Shown one piece after another: positions 1 to 4,858 of a DNA stretch of 5,106 nt. The DNA is taken from positions 1-5,106 of the forward strand of contig JAQGHZ010000290.1 of assembly GCA_028291485.1 (NCBI GenBank), read 5' to 3'. A program made the position numbers and the translations under genes. This stretch comes from Rubritepida sp. (GTDB lineage: Bacteria > Pseudomonadota > Alphaproteobacteria > Acetobacterales > Acetobacteraceae). Position 1 is the first letter of the stretch. Each line of letters opens with the position of its first letter. The notes below the pieces were generated by a model that was not told the DNA's origin, did no database searches, and worked only from the letters and a program-made list of their open reading frames with translations.

Positions 1-26
1 GTGTGGCGAGCGTGGAGGAGGTCCGA

Positions 27-1172
27 TCAGCCCCGGCTGAGCCAGTCCGCGAGCGCTTCTGCGAAGAGCTCCGGATCGAGGTGCCATGCGCCGGTCATCG
101 CGTTGACGGAGTCGTCCATCGACACGCCGTCCACATAGGCGACCTCGCCGCCGATGGCCGCGTTCAGCGTCGCGTCCACGGGCGGGGTGAAGGCCGCGGG
201 GCGGAGGATCAGCTTGCGCGGGTCGCGCTGCGCGAACAGCGCGTTGTAGCCGGCGCTCCCGATGGGGCCGACAATGTGCGTGGCCTCGGCGAAGAGCCGG
301 ATCTGCTCGCCGATGGGAAGCATCTCCGGCCGGACCGGCGTGAAGCCCGCCTGCTGCGCGATCTCCTCGATCCGCTCCTCGTTCACGAGGCTGCGCTGCT
401 CCACGCTGCGCCGGGAGATGTAGAGGCGCCTCGGGCCCTCCCCGGTGGGGCCGCCATGGAATGCGGTGATCCGGCGCGCCAGCGGCTGCACGAGCGGGTG
501 GAAGTACCTGCCGAGCACGCAGGCCTGCCGCGCGATCACCAGCTCCTCGCATTCGACGGGCCGCTCGAACAGCGTCAGCCGCTCGGGGCCGAAGCCGAGG
601 GGGCGCAGGTAGTCCATCATCCAGGGGGCGAAATGCCGCCCGTTCATCAGCAGGCGCAGGCCGCCGGGGTCGAGGAATTCCGCCGCCCAGAGGCGGGGCA
701 GGACCTCGGTGAGGAAATGGCCGAAATGCTGGCCGTGCCGGCCGTCGAGGTAGAAGTACCGGCCCTCGAGGAACTGCTGCGGCCGGAGCTCCTTCGGCGA
801 TCCGAAGAGGTTCGGGCCGAGATCGACGAGGCTGTTGTTTCGCGGGACGCCGCGGCGGAAGGAATCCACCAGGAGGATCCCGCCGTCCGAATGGACCAGG
901 ATCTGGCCGGGGCAGACCATCGGGCGGTGCAGCTTGGCGATGTGCATCTGCGGCATCTGCGCCTGGGCCAAGGGCTTCGGCACCTTCCCGCGCGTGTAGA
1001 TCACCGGTGCGCGCAGCGGCAGGGCGTAGGGGTCGCAGGCGACGTAGTAGAGGTCGCCCGGCTCCAGAAGCCCCTCTGCCGCGACGCGTTCGCAGATGTC
1101 GCTGTACTCGGCCGCCCGGAAGATCTGGGCGACGGCAGGGCCCATCATCGGGGGATCGCCGTGGAGATTCAT
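27..1172 (-). CDS. GT61 (DUF563) family glycosyltransferase
   Basis: Predicted 381-residue glycosyltransferase that would transfer a sugar from a nucleotide donor to a growing glycan; donor and acceptor cannot be read from sequence. Family signs seen: the HFGHF-type motif (H149, H152) followed by LTEVLPRLWA around residues 154-163; a basic RRLYISRR strand at 248-255; NEERIEE at 264-270; and the C-terminal motif VGPIGSAGYNALF at 301-313. In many GT61 proteins I recall a His in this last motif (GPHGAG-like); here it is Ile304. There is no signal peptide or membrane segment, so it is probably cytoplasmic, as bacterial DUF563 proteins in polysaccharide loci usually are. Length fits the family. 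The ATG at 1172 is the only credible start: no in-frame ATG, GTG or TTG lies in the roughly 75 bases upstream. No Shine-Dalgarno sequence is visible. It is divergent from the ridA-led genes. Family assignment is firm, substrate unknown. Confidence 0.88.
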   Translation of the reverse strand: MNLHGDPPMMGPAVAQIFRAAEYSDICERVAAEGLLEPGDLYYVACDPYALPLRAPVIYTRGKVPKPLAQAQMPQMHIAKLHRPMVCPGQILVHSDGGILLVDSFRRGVPRNNSLVDLGPNLFGSPKELRPQQFLEGRYFYLDGRHGQHFGHFLTEVLPRLWAAEFLDPGGLRLLMNGRHFAPWMMDYLRPLGFGPERLTLFERPVECEELVIARQACVLGRYFHPLVQPLARRITAFHGGPTGEGPRRLYISRRSVEQRSLVNEERIEEIAQQAGFTPVRPEMLPIGEQIRLFAEATHIVGPIGSAGYNALFAQRDPRKLILRPAAFTPPVDATLNAAIGGEVAYVDGVSMDDSVNAMTGAWHLDPELFAEALADWLSRG

Positions 1173-1177
1173 GCTGC

Positions 1178-1207
1178 ATGGTCGTTTTCGGGCCGAATGG
1201 CTGTCAA
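1178..1207 (-). promoter_or_regulatory. Candidate sigma70-type promoter for the GT61 gene
   Basis: On the minus strand a perfect TTGACA (-35) lies at 1207-1202. After an 18-base spacer comes GACCAT (-10, 3 of 6 matches to TATAAT, including the important A2 and T6) at 1183-1178. The -10 ends only 5 bases before the GT61 ATG at 1172, so transcription would begin at or next to the start codon, implying a leaderless mRNA. This agrees with the lack of a ribosome-binding site. An 11-base dyad (TTCGG-G-CCGAA, 1187-1197) sits in the spacer and could be an operator. The -35 is convincing in such GC-rich DNA; the -10 is only fair. Confidence 0.5.
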
Positions 1208-1243
1208 GCGACGGTTTCCATGCTGTTCGGAGGCTTAGGACGG

Positions 1244-1272
1244 CTGACCTGCACCGCGCCCTCGGTTAGCTT
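1244..1272 (+). promoter_or_regulatory. Weak candidate promoter for the ridA-led genes
   Basis: CTGACC at 1244-1249 (matching the TGAC core of TTGACA) is followed after 17 bases by TAGCTT at 1267-1272 (T1, A2 and T6 of TATAAT). Transcription would start near 1279, giving an untranslated leader of about 50 bases before the ATG at 1330. Position and spacing are right, but both boxes are poor matches. It is the best candidate I found in the divergent gap reading right. Confidence 0.28.
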
Positions 1273-1291
1273 CCGTCGCCTCTGGAAGTTT

Positions 1292-1308
1292 CGGCGCAGC
1301 CCGCGCCG
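1292..1308 (+). other. GC hairpin in the ridA leader
   Basis: CGGCGC (1292-1297) and GCGCCG (1303-1308) are perfect reverse complements around a 5-base AGCCC loop. The hairpin ends 6 bases before the Shine-Dalgarno sequence at 1315-1322 and no T-run follows, so it does not look like a terminator. It might stabilise the 5' end of the transcript or affect ribosome access. A 6-bp GC stem can also arise by chance in DNA this GC-rich. Confidence 0.3.
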
Positions 1309-1314
1309 GCAGGG

Positions 1315-1322
1315 AAGGGAGG
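1315..1322 (+). promoter_or_regulatory. Shine-Dalgarno sequence of ridA-like gene
   Basis: AAGGGAGG ends 7 bases before the ATG at 1330. It is strong and well spaced, and it fixes the start of the RidA-like protein. Confidence 0.8.
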
Positions 1323-1329
1323 CGAGGCG

Positions 1330-1677
1330 ATGATCCTGAGGCTGGCGGAGGAGGAGCGTCTTTCCGGCGTGGTGGTGCATGGCAGTCTTGTCTACTTGGC
1401 CGGTCAGGTCGCGGACGATACGAGCCTCGACACGGAGGGGCAGACCGCGGACGTGCTGCGGCAGATCGACACGCTGCTGGCGGTCTCCGGCACGAGCAAG
1501 GAGCACCTGCTGAGCATGCAGATCATCCTGGCCGATATCCGGGACGCACCCGCGATGAACCGCGCCTGGGACAAGTGGCTCGACCCGTTCCACAAGCCCG
1601 CGCGCATGACCATCCAGGCGCCGCTGGTGGACCCGGGCTGGAGAGTGGAGATCACGGGGATCGCTGCGCTGCCGTGA
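1330..1677 (+). CDS. RidA family (YjgF/YER057c/UK114) protein
   Basis: Predicted 115-residue cytoplasmic RidA-superfamily protein. Characterised RidA members are trimers that hydrolyse reactive enamines/imines released by PLP enzymes, protecting other enzymes from damage. Seen here: VYLAGQVADDT (21-31), GQTADVLRQIDTLLAVSG (37-54), LLSMQIILADI (60-70), the MNRAWDKW block (76-83), and the C-terminal PARMTIQAPL...VEITGIAAL. Arg92 in the PAR motif corresponds to the Arg that binds the substrate carboxylate in active RidA proteins, and Glu107 to the conserved Glu of the VEI strand, so deaminase activity is possible. The pattern resembles the 'RidA-like' subgroup (YLAGQVAEDT..., MNAVWDAW...) rather than archetypal RidA, and some subgroups have unknown roles. 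It has a strong ribosome-binding site and is probably first in its operon. Its stop overlaps the channel gene's start, and a PLP aminotransferase lies further downstream. Family is certain; exact substrate unknown. Confidence 0.92.
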   Translation: MILRLAEEERLSGVVVHGSLVYLAGQVADDTSLDTEGQTADVLRQIDTLLAVSGTSKEHLLSMQIILADIRDAPAMNRAWDKWLDPFHKPARMTIQAPLVDPGWRVEITGIAALP

Positions 1678-2591
1678 TAGGGCGTTCGTCCGCTCGCAGG
1701 CAGGCGCTGCTCGCGACCGGGCTGACGCTCGCCTTCATGCTGCTGGTGGCGCTCGGCGTGTCGGACCAGGGCTGGTCCTTCGCCGCGGCGGCGCTGGTGA
1801 TCGCGAGCCTGGCGCTGGGCGGGCTGCATCTCGTCTTCCCGCATGGGCTGCTCTTCGCGCTGGGCCTCGCGAACGGGCTGGCGATCTACGTCTGCCTCTT
1901 CGTGGTGATCGCGAGGGCCTCGTTCCCCGATGCGGCGGAGTGGTCGCGCAGCGTCGCCTTCCTGCTGCCGGTGCTGTCCTTCGTGCTCGCCTGCGTGGCG
2001 CGGCGCCGTGCGCTGACGGCCGCCGCCTCGTCCGAGATGGGCGCCGATCTGAAGCATCTGCCGCGCTTCGCGCGCTGGATGATCCCGACCGCGCTGGTGG
2101 GGGCCATCTCGCTCTCGCTGCCGGTCAACCGGTTCGCGCCGGAATGGCAGACCTTCTTGCTCCTGGTGGCCATGGGGGCGATCGCGGCCATCACCGCGGC
2201 CTCGGTCGGGCCCATCGTGCGGCTGCTGGTGGATATCTCCGTGATCATGCGGCAGGTCGGCCACCGCGTGATGGTGCTGGCTGTGCCGATCGCGACTTAT
2301 GTCAGCCTTTTCGCGTTGCTGGCTGTGGCCTTCGGCTGCCTCTACCGCACCGCGGACGGGTTCTCGCGCACCCCCATCTTCCTGCTCATGGGGCAGCCCG
2401 GGCGCCTGTCCTTCTCCGACGCGTTGCATTTCAGCATCGTTACCCTCTCCACCGTCGGCTATGGCGACATCCAGCCGGCGGATGACGGGATCCGGCTTCT
2501 GGCGGCCGTGCAGATGATCCTGGGGCAACTTCTGCTGCTCTTCGGCTTTGCGGAGATCATGCGGAGCCATGCGGGCGAGCAACGGAAATGA
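1674..2591 (+). CDS. Potassium-channel-like membrane protein (Ion_trans_2 pore)
   Basis: Predicted 305-residue inner-membrane protein. The C-terminal part is a two-helix pore module: a hydrophobic helix at about 199-221, a pore helix and selectivity filter TVGYGD (residues 260-265), then a last helix at about 273-294. The TVGYGD filter is the hallmark of K+ channels. Before it lie roughly six further hydrophobic segments (about 11-28, 34-52, 57-80, 94-109, 135-150, 158-178). None shows the regular Arg/Lys spacing of a voltage-sensor S4 helix, and only about 10 polar residues follow the last helix, so there is no RCK/TrkA_N or cyclic-nucleotide domain. I chose the GTG at 1674 because it overlaps the ridA stop (GTGA) and gives a short basic N-terminus (IGRSSARR) before the first helix. 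The in-frame ATG at 1575 would add a hydrophilic tail read inside ridA. No well-spaced ribosome-binding site is present (GGGGA is 13 bases away), so translation probably depends on re-initiation after ridA. Channel identity is firm; gating and ion physiology are not known. Confidence 0.85.
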   Translation: MIGRSSARRQALLATGLTLAFMLLVALGVSDQGWSFAAAALVIASLALGGLHLVFPHGLLFALGLANGLAIYVCLFVVIARASFPDAAEWSRSVAFLLPVLSFVLACVARRRALTAAASSEMGADLKHLPRFARWMIPTALVGAISLSLPVNRFAPEWQTFLLLVAMGAIAAITAASVGPIVRLLVDISVIMRQVGHRVMVLAVPIATYVSLFALLAVAFGCLYRTADGFSRTPIFLLMGQPGRLSFSDALHFSIVTLSTVGYGDIQPADDGIRLLAAVQMILGQLLLLFGFAEIMRSHAGEQRK

Positions 2592-2612
2592 AGCCATGGG
2601 ATCGGCGTGATT

Positions 2613-2654
2613 CCGCCTTATTGCGAGGCATGATGACAAGCGTGGAAAAGGCGG
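2613..2654 (+). promoter_or_regulatory. Inverted repeat covering the epimerase ribosome-binding site
   Basis: CCGCCTT (2613-2619) is a perfect reverse complement of AAGGCGG (2648-2654), with a 28-base loop. The second arm is the only Shine-Dalgarno-like stretch for the epimerase GTG at 2662 (7-base spacing), so pairing would hide the ribosome-binding site. The loop contains the start of a tiny reading frame (2630-2665) that ends on the epimerase start codon. The same CCGCC arm can also pair locally with GGCG at 2604-2607, just before TTATT. As an alternative, GTGATT (2607-2612) and CATGAT (2629-2634), 16 bases apart, could be a weak promoter. Structure seen; function inferred. Confidence 0.33.
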
Positions 2655-2665
2655 TACGCAAGTGA
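2630..2665 (+). CDS. Possible 11-residue leader peptide upstream of the epimerase
   Basis: A small reading frame, MMTSVEKAVRK, starts with two adjacent ATG codons (2630, 2633). Its TGA stop (2663-2665) overlaps the epimerase GTG (GTGA). GAGG at 2625-2628 lies 4 bases before the second ATG, which is closer than ideal. It begins in the loop of the 2613-2654 inverted repeat and runs through the arm that covers the epimerase ribosome-binding site, so translating it could open that site. No amino acid is repeated in a way that suggests classical attenuation. It may be chance; the overlap and position are the only support. Confidence 0.22.
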   Translation: MMTSVEKAVRK

Positions 2666-3690
2666 CGGCGATGTTGGGCGATCCAGGCTTCTGGCGGCGC
2701 AAGCGGGTTCTGGTGACGGGGGGCGCGGGCTTCCTGGGCAGCAACCTGTGCCATGCGCTGGCCGCGCTCGGCGCGCGGGTGACGGCGCTCGACGCCATGC
2801 TGCCGGATGGCGGCGCGAACCCGGCCAATCTCGAGGGGGCCGGCGTGATGCTGGTCCGCGGCGACCTGCGCGACACCGAACTGCACAGCCTCTGCGACAA
2901 GGTCGACGTGCTGTTCAACATGGCGGCGCAGACCAGCCATATGGGCGGCCAGAAGGATCCGGTGTCGGACATCGCCATCAACGCCGTCGCCCAGGTCCGT
3001 CTCGTGCAGGTGATGCGCGCCGCGGCGCCGGAGGCCGCGGTGATCCACGCCTCGACGCGCCAGTTCTACGGGCGCCCGATCAGCCTGCCGGTGAACGAGC
3101 TGCACCCGGTGAACCCGCCCGACGCCAACGGCGTCTCCAAATGGGCGGGCGAGCAGTACTGGATGCTGGAGAACCGGGTGCTGCACCGCCCCGTCGTCTC
3201 GCTGCGGCTGACCAACTGCTACGGCCCGCGCCTGCGTATCGCCGATGCGCGGCAGACCTTCCTGGGCATCTGGATCCGGCGGCTGATCGAGAACGAGCCC
3301 TTCGAGGTCTGGGGCGGCGACCAGCTGCGCGACCTCGCCTATGTGGACGACGTGACGCGCGCCTTCCTCATGGCGGCCGAGCAGGCCGGCAAGCCCGGCG
3401 TATCCGGCCAGGTTTTCAACCTCGGCGGCTCGCCGCCCATCTCGCTGCGTGACCTCGCCGCGGCCGTGATCGCGGCCAATGGCGGGCAGGGCAGTTTTTC
3501 CACCCGCGAATTTCCTGCCGACCGCGCGCCGATCGACATCGGCAGCTATCACGCCGACGACAGCGCCTTCCGCGCGGCCACCGGCTGGGCGACGCTGGTC
3601 TCGCTGGCGGAGGGGCTGCGCCTCAGCCTCGAATGGTATCGCGAGCGAATGAGCGACTACGTTGACCTCGATCAGGCCGTGAAGGCCTGA
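2662..3690 (+). CDS. NAD(P)-dependent sugar nucleotide epimerase/dehydratase (extended SDR)
   Basis: Predicted 342-residue cytoplasmic extended short-chain dehydrogenase/reductase that would oxidise, epimerise or dehydrate a nucleotide-activated sugar. Seen here: Rossmann motif VTGGAGFLGSN (18-28), acidic D44 after the second strand, GDLRD (67-71), NMAAQTSH (86-93), HASTRQFYG (129-137), LRLTNCYGPR (181-190), the DARQTFLGIWIR block (195-206), and FEVWGGDQLRDLAYVDD (214-230), which marks sugar-nucleotide enzymes of the GalE/RmlB/Gmd type. The expected YxxxK is NGVSK: Lys160 is present but Asn156 replaces the catalytic Tyr. From memory, close relatives in polysaccharide clusters share an NGxxK form, so this may mark a subfamily rather than a defect. 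The GTG at 2662 is 7 bases from AAGGCGG; an in-frame ATG at 2671 is an alternative. The aminotransferase starts 19 bases downstream with its own strong ribosome-binding site. Family is sure; the reaction is open (4-epimerase, 2-epimerase or 4,6-dehydratase). Confidence 0.87.
   Translation: MTAMLGDPGFWRRKRVLVTGGAGFLGSNLCHALAALGARVTALDAMLPDGGANPANLEGAGVMLVRGDLRDTELHSLCDKVDVLFNMAAQTSHMGGQKDPVSDIAINAVAQVRLVQVMRAAAPEAAVIHASTRQFYGRPISLPVNELHPVNPPDANGVSKWAGEQYWMLENRVLHRPVVSLRLTNCYGPRLRIADARQTFLGIWIRRLIENEPFEVWGGDQLRDLAYVDDVTRAFLMAAEQAGKPGVSGQVFNLGGSPPISLRDLAAAVIAANGGQGSFSTREFPADRAPIDIGSYHADDSAFRAATGWATLVSLAEGLRLSLEWYRERMSDYVDLDQAVKA
3672..3690 (+). other. Hairpin spanning the epimerase stop codon
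   Basis: TCAGGCC (3672-3678) and GGCCTGA (3684-3690) form a perfect 7-bp stem with a GTGAA loop; the right arm includes the TGA stop. No T-run follows and the next gene's ribosome-binding site begins 4 bases later, so it is not a convincing terminator. It might affect mRNA stability or relative expression of the two genes. Confidence 0.4.
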
Positions 3691-3693
3691 CCC

Positions 3694-3702
3694 AGGGAAG
3701 GA
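3694..3702 (+). promoter_or_regulatory. Shine-Dalgarno sequence of the aminotransferase
   Basis: AGGGAAGGA ends 7 bases before the ATG at 3710. It is strong and fixes that start, so the aminotransferase can be translated independently of the epimerase. Confidence 0.75.
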
Positions 3703-3709
3703 CATCCAC

Positions 3710-4858
3710 ATGAACGCACCCCTCCCCATGCTGCCCTTCGCCGATCCGGGCGCCGGCTACCGCGCGCTCCAGCCGGAGATCGACGCGGCCGTGGCGCGCG
3801 CGCTGGCCTCGGGCTGGTACATCCTGGGACGCGAGGGCGAGGCCTTCGAGGCCGAGTTCGCCGCCTGGCTCGGCAACAAGCCGGAGGCGCCGACGATGCA
3901 CGCGGTCGGCTGCGCGAACGGCACGGATGCCATCATGCTCATCCTGCGCGGCATGGGCATCGGCGAGGGCAGCACCGTGGTGACGGTGAGCCACACCGCC
4001 GTCGCGACGGTCGCCGCGATCGAGATGGTGGGCGCCACGCCGCTGCTGCTGGACATCGATCCCGACACCTACACGATGGACCCGGACGAGCTGGCCTCCG
4101 TGCTGGCCGATCCGCCGCCGGGCCTGCCGCCGATCCGCGCGGTGATCCCCGTGCACATCTACGGCCAGCCGGTGGACCTGGTTCCCATCAAGGTGGCTTG
4201 CGACGCGGCCGGCGTGGCGCTCATCGAGGATTGCGCGCAGGCGCATGGCGCGGAGCTGGACGGCTGGAAGCTCGGCACCATCGGCCATGCGGCCGCCTTC
4301 AGCCTCTACCCGACCAAGAACCTGGGTGCGCTGGGCGATGGCGGCATCCTGGCCACGCCGGACGCCGAGCTCGCGGCGCGGATCGCGGCGATCCGGCAGT
4401 ACGGCTGGAAGCGGCGCTACATCAGCGACATGCAGGGCGTGAACTCGCGGCTGGACGAGGTCCAGGCGGCCATCCTGCGCGTGAAGCTGCAGCACCTCGA
4501 CCGGCAGAACGACCGCCGGCGCGCGATCGCCGACGCCTATGACGCGGCGCTCTCCGCCACCTCGCTGATCCCGCCGGCGCGGCGGGAGGGCGGCCATCAC
4601 GTCTTCCACCTCTACGTGCTGCGGCATTCGGCGCGCGACGCCATCATGTCGAAGCTGAAGGCGCAGGGGATCGGCACGGGGATCCACTATCCGATGCCGG
4701 TGCACACCCAGCCGGCCTATGAGGGCCGCGTGCCGCTCGGCCCCGCCCATTGCGTCGAGACGGCGCGGACGGCACAGGAGGTGTTCTCCCTCCCCATGTT
4801 CCCGGAGATGACGGACGAGCAGGTGGCGCGGGTCTGCCTCGCGCTCCGGCAGCTCTGA
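3710..4858 (+). CDS. DegT/DnrJ/EryC1/StrS family PLP aminotransferase
   Basis: Predicted 382-residue cytoplasmic, PLP-dependent (fold type I) sugar aminotransferase. This family usually moves an amino group from glutamate or glutamine onto a keto sugar bound to dTDP, UDP or GDP. Seen in order: a GYRAL...EIDAAVARALASGWYILG N-terminus with FEAEFAAWLG (47-55); CANGTDA (68-74), which binds the cofactor phosphate; VTVSHTAVATVAAI (91-104); PVHIYGQPVDL (147-157); LIEDCAQAHGA (171-181), with Asp174 placed for the pyridine nitrogen and Gln177 next to the ring; SLYPTKNLGALGDGG (198-212), with Lys203 as the Schiff-base lysine; VNSRLDEVQAAIL (244-256); and GIHYPMPVHTQPAY (324-337). All key residues are present and length is normal, so it should be active. 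It directly follows the epimerase, which may make or modify its keto-sugar substrate. Sequence style resembles QdtB/FdtB/DesV-type 3-aminotransferases, but I cannot set the position aminated. Confidence 0.92.
   Translation: MNAPLPMLPFADPGAGYRALQPEIDAAVARALASGWYILGREGEAFEAEFAAWLGNKPEAPTMHAVGCANGTDAIMLILRGMGIGEGSTVVTVSHTAVATVAAIEMVGATPLLLDIDPDTYTMDPDELASVLADPPPGLPPIRAVIPVHIYGQPVDLVPIKVACDAAGVALIEDCAQAHGAELDGWKLGTIGHAAAFSLYPTKNLGALGDGGILATPDAELAARIAAIRQYGWKRRYISDMQGVNSRLDEVQAAILRVKLQHLDRQNDRRRAIADAYDAALSATSLIPPARREGGHHVFHLYVLRHSARDAIMSKLKAQGIGTGIHYPMPVHTQPAYEGRVPLGPAHCVETARTAQEVFSLPMFPEMTDEQVARVCLALRQL

Noticed and set aside
1..26. Edge sequence beyond the GT61 stop
   Set aside because: Twenty-six bases are too few to assign; I see no start, ribosome-binding site or terminator that can be supported.
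3..1238. Long plus-strand open frame opposite the GT61 gene (411 codons)
   Set aside because: It is antisense to a clear GT61 protein, is rich in Arg, Ala, Glu, Val and His without family motifs, and has no ribosome-binding site. Long antisense frames are expected in DNA this GC-rich.
1575..1673. Upstream ATG as the start of the channel protein
   Set aside because: The added 33 residues lie inside ridA, are hydrophilic and unlike a membrane protein N-terminus. The GTG at 1674, overlapping the ridA stop, is a better start.
2604..2620. GGCG-TGATTC-CGCC followed by TTATT as a terminator after the channel gene
   Set aside because: The stem is only 4 bp and the T-run is broken, which is too weak for an intrinsic terminator. 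It is kept only as an alternative pairing in the leader discussion.
1404..2981. Minus-strand open frame of 525 codons across ridA, the channel and the start of the epimerase
   Set aside because: It crosses three well-supported genes and their junctions, and its translation is low-complexity and charged (many R, Q, H, E). It is a shadow of codon bias.
2557..3729. Minus-strand open frame of 390 codons opposite the epimerase
   Set aside because: It is antisense to a protein with full SDR motifs and shows no recognisable domain or start signal.
4381..4393. GATCGCGGCGATC near-palindrome inside the aminotransferase
   Set aside because: It falls in coding sequence for a helix rich in Ile and Ala (RIAAIR) and is explained by codon use.
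3623..4750. Minus-strand open frame of 375 codons opposite the aminotransferase
   Set aside because: It is antisense to a protein with all DegT-family catalytic motifs, with His/Arg-rich translation typical of a shadow frame.
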